DNA from: Thalassiosira profunda
Taxonomy: Eukaryota; Bacillariophyta; Thalassiosirophyceae; Thalassiosirales; Thalassiosiraceae
Length of the DNA: 10,944 nucleotides
NCBI GenBank assembly: GCA_036939355.1
Contig: JALLAP010000694.1
Location: forward strand, 1 to 10,944
Direction: 5' to 3'
The position numbers and the translations under genes were made by a program. The first letter of the stretch is position 1, and each line of letters starts with the position of its first letter. The notes beneath the pieces are model-generated. The model ran no database searches and was not told the origin of the DNA. It worked only from the letters and a program-made list of their open reading frames with translations. Below are positions 1 to 8,056 of this stretch, in pieces.

Positions 1-601
1 CACTCCGCGGAGTGACTCTGCACCCTGCTCGATGACACGTGATGTGTCATGGCGACCGGGTGGGCTGGTGGGGGGCAGATGAAGCCGCAGCGCCACCGAT
101 GCATCTGGGCGGCGGCGGACGACATTAGGAAAGGAGCAGAAGGGGAGAGGGGGTGGTTAGGTTCGAGGGGGCACGAGCGTCGACGTCGACGTATCCCTGG
201 CTGCAAAGCAAGTGAGTGTGATGGGTGATGGCAGCAACGCATGGCATACCATAGAGTAGCCCATAGCCTATCTACCGATGTATGAGGGTACGTAAGTAGA
301 GATGTGAAAGGCTGAAAGCTGAAAGGCTCCCTATCCCTCTCTCTCTCTCTCTTCTTGTCGATTTCCGTCAGCGCTGCATGACTTGTCTCTCTTGCCATCC
401 ACGGATGTCACACATCTAATCTCACTTACTTGATTCAATACATCGAACATAGAGGCATCTGCACAAATAATATCTTCCGGAAGCCAGTCCCAGTCTCCTC
501 ACGGATAAGCTTCCCCGTTCTTCCGGCACCTCATTCTCTCGCCACCTCCAGTCGCCATCACACATTCCTCTGGCTGGCAGTTCCGTTGCACTCCCGAGCT
601 T
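1..601. other. Intergenic / 3' flank without recognisable gene
   Basis: No reading frame here has family character or credible length. What is visible: a perfect 14-bp palindrome at 1-14, a 7-bp-stem hairpin (atgacac at 32-38, gtgtcat at 44-50), a 12-bp palindrome of overlapping GTCGAC units at 179-190, and a CT run at 337-352. The part nearest 602 is presumably the 3' UTR of the minus-strand surface-protein gene. The part nearest 1 may belong to a gene outside the window, because a 22-bp stretch at 105-126 resembles one in the 3.8-4.4 kb divergent promoter. Confidence 0.6.
337..352. repeat. (CT)8 microsatellite
   Basis: Eight uninterrupted CT units on the plus strand, preceded by two or three copies of a gctgaaag-like octamer at about 309-327. 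It lies outside any gene I can support. Confidence 0.9.
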
Positions 602-3600
602 TCATTGGTATCCGAGAGGTTTGGCTTCAGAGACCGGAAGGAACCGTGATTGCATGTCCGAAGTAACCCGAGCGAGGTTGTTGTTGATGAAGTCCGTGAA
701 CAGGTCTGGGTAGCCGCTAACATCGAACTCATCGCTTTCATACTCCATCGTAAACCAAATCATGAGCTCAGGTTTCGGGCTTTGGGCATCGAAGATACTA
801 GTGCTGTTCTCCGGGGCAGATCCTCCCGACTGGCTCGATGGCTGCGACGAGGGCTGACTGGAGGGCTGACTCGACGGCTGGCGCGACGGCCGAACGCTGG
901 GCTGAGAGGAAGGCTGCGACGACGGCTGACTGGAGGGGTCTGCGGACGGTTGCAAAGACGGCCGCGAAGACGGCTGGCTGGAGGGTGACGAGCTGGGCTG
1001 GCTCGACGGTTGTTTTCCAATGGCTTGGAGCTGCCTTTCCGTCAATCGGCGGTGTCTTTCGGTCACCCAAATGATGTCTTGGGCAACGAATTCGCACTTT
1101 GTTTCAATCTGCGGTGGACCAACCATGAATCCAAACTGCGTTGTGTAGCTCTGCATGAGCAGTTGGAAAATGCCTTGCTGCACTTCAGAGAGTGAGTCTC
1201 CCGACTCAAGGTCTAAAACTTGAGTGAAGCTCCACTTGATGGCATTGCCGGGCGTTGTCTGACTGTCCATTGTGGAGTCGGTGCTGTCGCACGTCTCCGC
1301 GCACCAGTTTGTGCCAGGCCCCGCTGGATCGTTTTGGTTGGGACAGTTTGAGTCCAGAAAGATGTCGTGGTAGCAGCTTCCACCGCCACAACTATCGAAT
1401 GAATAATAGACACCCCAGGCACAGAGGTTCTGGCTGAAGGAAGAGGCTCCATTGAACATATATCTCATGTCGGTCACGGAGGCAACATCCCAACGGCTCA
1501 CGTCCTGATTGAAGGAAGTGGCTCCACTGAACATATAAATCATCCTATTGACTTTTGACGTGTCCCAATTGCTGACGCCCCGGTTGAACGAAGTGGCTCT
1601 GTAGAACATGTTAGACATAAATATGACCTTCGAGGTGTCCCAATTGCTCACGTCCCCATTGAATGCCCTGGCGCCACGGAACATCCCATACATTGAAGTG
1701 ACTTTGGAGGTGTCGAAACTGCTCAAGTCCCTGTTGAATGCAGGGACTAGAGAGGTGGCGTAGTTGTTGCTGGCGTCGCGCGAGAACATGTACTCCATTG
1801 AAGTGACTCTGGATGTGTCGAAGTTGCTCACGTCCCCGTTGAATGACCAAGCGGCATTGAACATGTAGCTCATGTCTGAGACGCTTGATGTGTTGAAATT
1901 GTTCAAGTCTCGATTGAAGGAAGAGGCCCCCCAGAACATTCCATTCATCGCGGTGACACTTGATGTGTCAAAGTTGCTCACATCTCCGTTGAATGAAGAA
2001 GAGGACCCCGTAACCCTGAACATATACGCCATTGAAGTGACACTTGAGGTGTCCCACGAGGAGAGGTCGTCGTTGAAACTGCCTTTTCCTGCAAACAATC
2101 TAGACATATCGGTGACGTTGGAGGTGCACCACGTTCCGATCGGCCACCCGTACGTTTGGACGACCTTGCACTCGCTTTCACCTCTCACACAGGCGTCCCC
2201 TCCAGCGATGTAGTCGTTTACTGCAGCCTGGAGTTCCTCCTTGTCCGCAAAGCAGGGGTATCCGGCTGCTGGCGAAGTGAGAGACTGCAGCAAACAGAAA
2301 TGATGTTAGGAAGGGGAAGCATGGTGCCGAGTTTGGGCAAAAATCGTGGCCGATCTCACCTGATCTATCGTGGTATCTGATGGAGGCAATGTGTCTGTGA
2401 CAGGCGACTCGCAGTGCGGCCCCGTATACGAGACACCGTTCATCACTGCGGTCGAGCAATCGCAGTATGGGTTGCCATTCTCATCCTCGTAGAGGCAGGT
2501 CGAGCCGTGCATGCATTCGTGCGAGGGAGGGCAGGGACGCATCCCGTCGGGGACGTCAGATAGGTCCATTGCGGATTCGGGTGGCGCCTCAGGTAGTGCG
2601 GTGGTCTCCACCGTGCTGGTGGTTGCAGGTAAGGTTGCTGGCAAGGTCGCGGGTGTTTCGTTGTGGGACGAGTCGGCAGTCTGGAGAATCTGGAGAAAAG
2701 TTGAACGAGGCGTAAATAATAAGCTCGGCAGGAGGAAAGCGTCGGAACAAGAGGGCCTTGAGACTCACCGCTTTGTAGCACCTCGCGTTTGGTCGCTGGA
2801 TGGTGTCGCTGATGCCGCCTACCCCGCCATGCCCATATCCGCCTTGGGCGAAAGCCACATCGCCGCCGTAGTCCGATCGGATCCCGTCCAAAGGGCTATT
2901 GGCGTCGAAGTAACACTCGCAGTTAACTGAGCCGCTAGACGCATCGAACCCGAAGCCTCGGAACCGATCCACGGGGCGAAACTGGTCGCAATGGAAGCTG
3001 CAACCGGCAATGTCCTTGGCTTGCGAAGCGAGGAAGGGATACGAACGATCGTAGCCGGAAAGGCTTTCGGAAGCCACGCACTCTCCGTTCCCTACGAAAT
3101 CGTACCCGTCGACGGACGGGCCCGGACCTGAAGTTTGGGACACTTGGTCGGCGGCGCTCTGTTCGGAAGCGCCCTCGTCCGGCCTCGAGAACAAGACACC
3201 GACGAGGATGGCAGCGATGGCGACGAGCAGCACTGCCAGCGCGATGAGCTTGCGACGCTTCGATCGCCCGCGGCCCGTCTCGTCGTCCGGGGCGGGCGCG
3301 CCCCCGCTGGCGGTGAGGACCATGGGGACGCCCACCGCGGTGGGAGCCGGGAACGTGGCCGGCGGTCCCTCCCACGCGGCGCTGTTTTCCTTGGACGTTC
3401 CGGGCAGCTGGTTCTCGCCGACGTAGGCGCGGGTGCGAGCGTCCCCTGCGTGAGTCGGGATGGGAACCAAAGCATAGTGCAGTGTTGTTAGAGGGATGGC
3501 GTTTGGAGGTGACGATAGGAGAAGGCCTCCGGATGCTTGCGCGAACAATGGCACTCACCTCCGACGACCGCGAAGGAAGCGTCCGGATTGCAAGCCGGGG

Positions 3601-3829
3601 CGGGCGCGGGCGCCCCCGCCGCCGCCCCGCGCCCCTCCTCCACATCCACATCCGCGTCGGCGCGCCCTGGGACGCCCCGATTCGCGAGCGCCCTTTCGAG
3701 CTCGTCCAGCCGCTCGAGCTGGGCCTCCAGGGCCGCCGGATCGTCTTCGTCGTTGGCCGCAATCCGCTCCAGTTCGGCCGTGAGCGCGGCGATGGACATC
3801 GAGGCGGCGGGGACGGCGGCGATCGTCAT
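602..3829 (-). CDS. Type II membrane surface protein with EGF-like module, BspA/DUF285 leucine-rich repeats and SSQPS stalk
   Basis: Four exons on the minus strand: 3829-3559, 3445-2769, 2689-2360, 2284-602. Introns of 113, 79 and 75 nt have GT-AG ends in phases 1, 0 and 0, and the joined frame has no stop until TGA at 604-602, giving 986 residues. In order: a predicted-helical acidic tail (about 15-52); a basic patch RGRSKRRK (149-156) followed by one membrane span (about 157-177), so N-inside and C-outside by the positive-inside rule; a module with Cys at 213, 239, 243, 266, 268 and 313, PAN/WSC-like but not firmly assigned; a Thr/Pro-rich linker; an EGF-like module (Cys 369, 375, 381, 392, 394, 409); nine BspA-type repeats (482-714) of the form VTxMxxMFxxAxSFNxDVSxWDTS; a Cys-rich cap (714-758); a C-terminal module (about 774-986) split by an SSQPS-rich stalk (851-911). 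BspA repeats often occur in surface or adhesion proteins. The role here is inferred as extracellular binding or adhesion; the ligand is unknown. The ATG at 3829 is the first in frame and sits in the divergent promoter. Confidence 0.83.
830..1012 (-). repeat. Low-complexity SSQPS-rich coding repeat (stalk)
   Basis: Encodes residues 851-911 as roughly a dozen variants of P-S-S-Q-P-S, with substitutions such as RPS, LQPS and ADPSS. The DNA is a degenerate tandem of 12-15-nt units. The composition suits an extended, possibly glycosylated spacer. It interrupts two parts of the C-terminal module. Such Pro/Ser/Gln stalks recur in diatom predicted surface proteins, which I use as a taxonomic hint only. 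Confidence 0.85.
1421..2119 (-). repeat. Nine BspA/DUF285-type coding repeats (about 25 codons each)
   Basis: These encode residues 482-714 of the surface protein. Each unit has the pattern V-T-x-M-x-x-M-F-x-x-A-x-S-F-N-x-D-[VL]-S-x-[WF]-D-T-S. The units are diverged at DNA level, so this is an old array rather than a recent expansion. The fifth unit carries about ten extra residues (around 595-606), and the second has a small Ser run. This pattern matches the family formerly called DUF285, first noted in Mycoplasma, and BspA-like proteins. Confidence 0.88.
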
Positions 3830-4372
3830 GGTGTTGAGAAGGGGCAGTTATGAGTGTGCGTGCCGATGGTGTATGCGAACTGATCAACATTTTATGAGGC
3901 GCCATCGCGCCGCGCGGCACATGATCCGATCGCCGCGCCCGCCATGCAGTTTGTCGAGTTCCGTCGGAGAATCCGAAAGCTGCACAGGTAATGACGTCGT
4001 TGATCCGGCACCCAGAGACGCTCCCACTCCGCCCCCGCCTGGACAGGCGTCCACGCACAACCGGCCGCGGCAGCGCGCAGCCTTTGCAGCTGGGCAGCGG
4101 CGGACGACATTGGAGGTCGTGCGGGGCGGGCCCCGGGCGACCATTGGAGGCCGTCAAGGGCGGGCGGGCACAAGATGTCGTGTCGATCGCGGGGGGGTTG
4201 TGGGTGATGGATGTGGCGGCCGTGGATGAAGCATGAAGCAGGGGAGGAGGGAGGCGGCTTTCTTTATGTCACAAACCAAAGTTGTGCCACCCATTTTTTC
4301 TGCAACAACAACAACCAACTCAACCAACCTCACCAAGCGTCAGGCGGACCACCAACCTTCTTCTCGGCGGCG
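3830..4372. promoter_or_regulatory. Divergent intergenic region between surface protein and Dus genes
   Basis: A 543-bp GC-rich stretch separates two start codons that point away from each other, so it should contain both promoters. Visible items: a CRE-like TGACGTCG at 3992-3999, a 22-bp motif at 4090-4111 also found at 105-126 with one mismatch, and a CAA/CAAC-rich leader at about 4304-4335 just before the Dus start, typical of an unstructured 5' UTR. I see no clear TATA box. The reading frame is open from an ATG at 4211 into the Dus gene, but its translation looks like leader sequence. Confidence 0.55.
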
Positions 4373-5977
4373 ATGAAGGTGACCGACGGGCCTGCTGGCG
4401 GCACATCCGCCGCTAAGCAGTTCCACATCGCGCCGATGATTGATGTGAGCACGATCGAGTTCAGGACCTTCATCCGGCTGCTCACAAAGCGGGCAGTGGT
4501 CTGGAATATGATGGTGGTGGCCGAGACGCTGGTACACAAATCGGCTGAATCGCAAAAGGAGAGGGCCTCTTGCGAGGGCAGTGATAGCGAGCAAGATGGA
4601 GATTGGATGCAACTGAGCGACTCACATCTGCTGCGGTACGCTGGGTGGTACGACGACCGCGCCCACGGAGGGGGGGCCAGTCCCCACCCCACCGTGTGCC
4701 AGATTGGGAGCAACTCCCCCTCGGAGGCGGCGTTTGCCGTCCGCGTCGCTCAGAAGTGCGGGTACGATGCGGTGGACCTGAATTGCGAGTGTCCCTCGGA
4801 TCGAGTGGCGGGCCGATGCTTTGGTGCTGCGCTGATGAAGGATCAGGCTGCTGCGGTCGAGGTGGTATCGTCAATGGCGAAATCAGCGAACTCAATCGAC
4901 GGTCCATTTCCAGTGTCGGTCAAGACGCGGATTGGCGTCGATGACGAGGGGGGCTATGAATTCATGGTTGGCTACCTCCAGAAGCTGATCGATGCGGGAT
5001 GCTCCAACTTTGTCTTGCACGCCCGGAAAGTGTTTACGCAGGGACTGAGCCCGGCTCAGAATCGCGACGTTCCTCCGCTGGATTACCCTTTGGTGTACCG
5101 CCTCATGGATCGCTTTCCGCAATGCACCTTTGTGATCAATGGAGGGATCAATAGCCTCGAGCATGCAAGGGATGTCGCATTTGGAAGCACGGCCCGATTC
5201 GACGAGTGCGGCAATGTGGAGTATGCAAATGATTGCAGGGAATGCGATGGAGAAAACGACCACGCAGTGCCCTGCGAGAGGTGCAATCTTCCCCAAGGTT
5301 CGTGCCTGCACCCACGCCCAATCGCCCCGTCAAACCTTTGCGGGGTAATGGTGGGTCGGCTGGCAAGAGACAGGCCTGCGGAGTTGGCGGACGTGGACCG
5401 CTTCTTCTACGGGGAGGCTGCCAATCCATGCCAGAATCGACGAGAGCTCATGGAAAGGTACATTGCATTTCTTGAGAGGGTGTATCCCCGAAGATGCTGC
5501 GACGCCAATGAGGTATCGATGGGCATGGCGAGTGAGATGGCCGTACCTATTGTACCGAAGAGGCAATGCTGCAGCGTCTGTCGAGAGTTCCGTGGTCAAG
5601 ACGGAGATGCAGATAATGAAATGATCCCAGACGAAGATAGAGCAATGCCCCAAACCCAAGTGACAGCATCAAACAGCAATCGCAAGCGAACGCAGGGTGG
5701 CAAGAGAGCAAAGCGCCACGCCAGATACAAAGGGGCCAAGATCGTGACACGTATAATGGATCAGAGTTTGCAACCGACGTGGGGCATACTGGCCGGCGAG
5801 AGGGGCAAGAACGCCTTCCGAAATGCGCAACACAAACTGAGCCGCGATAATGCAGTGAGGAACTGCGGGCCCGGTTACGTTTTGTGGAAGGCAATGCAGG
5901 TTGTTCCGGATGACGTGTGGGACAAGCCCTTTGAGCTGAGTGGTGCGAAGACAACAACGTACTATCCATCAAAGTGA
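4373..5977 (+). CDS. dusA: tRNA-dihydrouridine synthase, DusA type, with Cys-rich insertion and C-terminal extension
   Basis: Single-exon gene of 534 residues. It reduces specific uridines in the tRNA D-loop to dihydrouridine using FMN and NADPH; the DusA group targets positions 20/20a. Visible motifs in order: APMIDVST (20-27, FMN-barrel start), IGSNSP (111-116), LNCECPSDRV with the catalytic Cys at 140, SVKTRIGVDD (182-191), HARK (216-219), SPAQNRDVPPLDYP (226-239), INGGI (255-259), GVMVGR (324-329, phosphate binding), then a helical C-terminal part from about 467. Bacterial DusA is about 330-345 residues. The excess lies in an acidic insertion (about 57-82), a Cys-rich insertion between INGGI and GVMVGR (Cys 279, 288, 291, 301, 304, 311), and a basic linker (about 436-456). 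The ATG at 4373 is chosen because it lies just before the conserved core and after a CAA-rich leader. An in-frame ATG at 4211 would add 54 non-conserved residues. The compartment is unclear; the basic stretch could be a nuclear signal or an RNA-binding patch. Confidence 0.9.
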   Translation: MKVTDGPAGGTSAAKQFHIAPMIDVSTIEFRTFIRLLTKRAVVWNMMVVAETLVHKSAESQKERASCEGSDSEQDGDWMQLSDSHLLRYAGWYDDRAHGGGASPHPTVCQIGSNSPSEAAFAVRVAQKCGYDAVDLNCECPSDRVAGRCFGAALMKDQAAAVEVVSSMAKSANSIDGPFPVSVKTRIGVDDEGGYEFMVGYLQKLIDAGCSNFVLHARKVFTQGLSPAQNRDVPPLDYPLVYRLMDRFPQCTFVINGGINSLEHARDVAFGSTARFDECGNVEYANDCRECDGENDHAVPCERCNLPQGSCLHPRPIAPSNLCGVMVGRLARDRPAELADVDRFFYGEAANPCQNRRELMERYIAFLERVYPRRCCDANEVSMGMASEMAVPIVPKRQCCSVCREFRGQDGDADNEMIPDEDRAMPQTQVTASNSNRKRTQGGKRAKRHARYKGAKIVTRIMDQSLQPTWGILAGERGKNAFRNAQHKLSRDNAVRNCGPGYVLWKAMQVVPDDVWDKPFELSGAKTTTYYPSK

Positions 5978-6141
5978 CTCTGGCTCTGCTCTGATGCTCA
6001 TTTCATTAAATTTACAGCTGAGTTGCAACTTCAGCATCCTGGCTCTTCGTATCTGTTGCTGTTTGTTGTGTCCGAGCTCATACCTATTCATGACAGCAAC
6101 GGTAGCTTGCATATCATCTGCACCACATCCTCCTGCCAAAC
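5978..6141. other. Convergent 3' intergenic gap
   Basis: 164 bp between the Dus stop and the stop of the minus-strand acidic protein. It presumably holds both 3' UTRs. No RNA gene or repeat is visible. Confidence 0.6.
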
Positions 6142-7794
6142 CTAGCTAGGCTTCTTCATGGTGGACTTGACCGTCTTTTCGTACTCGTCAATCTGCGCCT
6201 TCAAATCGAGCATCGCCGCGCTCATCATCTCTGTGGTCGTCGGCTGCCCCTGGCGCTGCCTCTGTTTCGTTTCGTCGATCTCGTCGCACCGCTCTCTGAA
6301 GTTCTTCCATTGGGATCCCAGTTTCTTGCGGAGGCGTCCCCCGCCAATGCCCCATCCCATATCTTCAGTGCCTTCACCCGACTCAGCTGTTTTGCTCATG
6401 CTCAGGGAAAGGAAGTTTTTGAGGTCTTCCACCTTCGCCTCATTCAGCTTGAACAGCGACCGCTTCGTGCTGAATTTCTCGTCACCTTTCTGCGCCGCCT
6501 CTTCCGCGATGGCGATCGCCTGGAGCATTTGCACATCCGTAAGCTTTTCCTCCGACACGGACAGGATCGACGCCGCTTTGAACTTGGCCGCTTCGTAGAG
6601 CGCCTTGGCCTCCTCCGGATCGATGGCATCCTGCTCGTCCTTTAGAAAAGATGGCAGCTCGTCCTCTTCCTCCTCGTCGTCTTCTTCACTCGAATCTTCT
6701 TCGTCGTTGCTATCCTCATCGCTATCAGACTCATCCTCGTTGGCAACGGAATTCTCCAGGGACACCGATCCGTCCACGGATGCCTCGCCGCCATCCGTCA
6801 CGTCGGGGAACGGGACGTCGTCCTCGTTTTCCGCATTGTGCTCGCTGGCGAGCGTTCCCAGCGGCGAGGGAAGATCCCCGGGCCCTCCCACCACAGTTAC
6901 ATGCGCCGTGAGGGATCGTTTGGAACTCATTGATCGCTTCGATGCCTTGCTCAGTTTGGAGGACACGGACATGTCGTCTCCCCTCGTCGATCCACCTTTG
7001 GAGCCCGCCTTGGAACTGCCCTTCTTTCCCACCTGCGGCGTGGCCCCCGTTTCCAGCCTCGTTTTGGAGTAATTCAACAGCGCCCATATCTCCGAGTTCT
7101 CGCTGCGGGTGGGCTGGGCCGTCAGCGCCGGCTTGATCACGTTCTCCCCAAGGGCCTCCTCGTCCTCTTTGGCCTTGGCCTCGGCCTCCGCCACCTTTTT
7201 CTCGGCGAGTTTCATCAGGTAGGCCTGGTCCTGATCATTGGTCGCCTTTTCCTTGGCATCCTTCCCCTTCTTCATTGCCAATTCGAGGAAATATGCTTGG
7301 TCTTTCACCGGCTCCTCTGCCTCTATTTTCTTCTCGTCTGCGGGAGATTCGGCTGTGGGTGATGTACCGTTCGTCTGATCGCTCTCCCCGTTTGCAACCG
7401 CTTCTTCTGCAACTATCTCTGTCTCTGAATCGTCATCCTCTTCACTGGCGGCCTGCGGAGGTGCAGCCGCAGGCTGCTGTTGCTGCTCAGCATCGCCCGT
7501 TGTCGCCGTCTTTTCCAACCGCGATTTCGAGAAGGCCAGCAGGGCATGCAAATCTTGGTTGGTGTCGCCATCGGGCATGGCCTCCTCCTCTTGCGCATCC
7601 TCGAATTCCTCGTCCGATTCAGACTCGGAGCCGGAGTCGTCCTCGAACTGTTCACATGTGCCGTCGCCTTCACCTTCACCTTCAACGCCATCTATGACGC
7701 TATCGGGCGATTCAGGCTCGCTGTTCGACATCTCACTCTTCCCCTCCACCTCTTGAGAGCCCCCAATGGCGTCGGCGACGATATCCGCCGCCAT
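6142..7794 (-). CDS. Acidic low-complexity repeat protein of unknown function
   Basis: Single open frame of 550 residues ending in TAG at 6144-6142. I do not recognise a family. It is strongly acidic, with Glu/Asp/Ser tracts at about 38-70, 117-135 and 352-380, and a Ser/Lys/Gly-rich basic stretch at 251-293. Two short motifs are each present twice: A, a(L/W)ALLxxSKxRLE-like segment at 79-95 and 232-248; and B, DQAYxxxLAxKK at 165-176 and 189-200, exactly 24 residues apart. Residues 388-470 and 500-545 look helical. The C-terminus is basic, ending in STMKKPS. There is no signal peptide or membrane span. The ATG at 7794 is chosen because the 36 extra residues available from an ATG at 7902 would come largely from the inverted end of a transposon-like element. 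The protein could be a scaffold, chaperone or condensate-forming protein with short linear motifs, but nothing in the sequence settles this. It shares a divergent promoter region with the SWEET gene. Confidence 0.8.
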   Translation of the reverse strand: MAADIVADAIGGSQEVEGKSEMSNSEPESPDSVIDGVEGEGEGDGTCEQFEDDSGSESESDEEFEDAQEEEAMPDGDTNQDLHALLAFSKSRLEKTATTGDAEQQQQPAAAPPQAASEEDDDSETEIVAEEAVANGESDQTNGTSPTAESPADEKKIEAEEPVKDQAYFLELAMKKGKDAKEKATNDQDQAYLMKLAEKKVAEAEAKAKEDEEALGENVIKPALTAQPTRSENSEIWALLNYSKTRLETGATPQVGKKGSSKAGSKGGSTRGDDMSVSSKLSKASKRSMSSKRSLTAHVTVVGGPGDLPSPLGTLASEHNAENEDDVPFPDVTDGGEASVDGSVSLENSVANEDESDSDEDSNDEEDSSEEDDEEEEDELPSFLKDEQDAIDPEEAKALYEAAKFKAASILSVSEEKLTDVQMLQAIAIAEEAAQKGDEKFSTKRSLFKLNEAKVEDLKNFLSLSMSKTAESGEGTEDMGWGIGGGRLRKKLGSQWKNFRERCDEIDETKQRQRQGQPTTTEMMSAAMLDLKAQIDEYEKTVKSTMKKPS

Positions 7795-7853
7795 GTTCGC
7801 TTCGAATGAGGCTACGGGGCAGTTTGTGAAGTGGAGTTGCAACGGAGTGCAAC

Positions 7854-8048
7854 CTACAGTGCAGTACCCCGAACTGTACCACCCATTTTTTGCTTGTACC
7901 ACCCCTAGGGATCCAGTCTACCCGGGGGAACTGATCCAATTTTTTTCCAAAGCTAGTGTACTACCAGTAGCAGTTATACCACCCTAGGGAAGACTGAACA
8001 AAAAATTAATACCACCCCCTGGTATAGTTCGCCGTACTTCCCTGTAGA
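7854..8048. mobile_element. MITE-like element with 28-bp imperfect TIRs and 9-bp target duplication
   Basis: Left end 7854-7881 and the reverse complement of 8020-8047 match at 23 of 28 positions, both starting CTACAG. GAGTGCAAC flanks the element directly at 7845-7853 and 8049-8057, as expected for a 9-bp target-site duplication. If base 8048 is counted in the duplication it is 10 bp with one mismatch. Inside are four direct copies of [GA]TACCACCC (7877, 7896, 7976, 8009), a subterminal-repeat pattern that could bind transposase. There is no coding capacity, so it would be non-autonomous. Duplications of 8-10 bp suit hAT or Mutator-like superfamilies; the superfamily is not determined. Confidence 0.65.
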
Positions 8049-8056
8049 GAGTGCAA

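Noticed and set aside
650..1097. Arg/Ala-rich frames on both strands across the SSQPS region, resembling a repeat protein or CRISPR-like array
   Set aside because: They are alternate frames of the degenerate SSQPS coding repeat; units are 12-15 nt, imperfect and without spacers.
2690..2768. Reading through the second intron as coding sequence in the surface protein
   Set aside because: The frame continues open past 2768, but then misses the EGF module; the GTGAGT donor and pyrimidine-rich CAG acceptor join two frames cleanly in phase 0.
3537..4229. 230-residue plus-strand open frame
   Set aside because: It is antisense to exon 1 of the surface protein and runs into the divergent promoter; the Arg/Ala/Pro/Ser composition is that of a GC-rich shadow frame with no domain.
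4211..4372. 54-residue N-terminal extension of the Dus protein
   Set aside because: The translation is dominated by a CAA-repeat leader (Asn/Gln-rich) and precedes the conserved start of the barrel; it reads as 5' UTR.
3837..4372. tRNA or other structured RNA genes in the intergenic regions
   Set aside because: I found no cloverleaf-compatible stems or A/B box pair by reading, here or in the other gaps; a covariance-model scan would be decisive.
7795..7902. Longer N-terminus for the acidic protein (ATG at 7902)
   Set aside because: The added residues are hydrophobic and Cys-containing, unlike the protein, and are partly encoded by the left inverted end of the 7854-8048 element.
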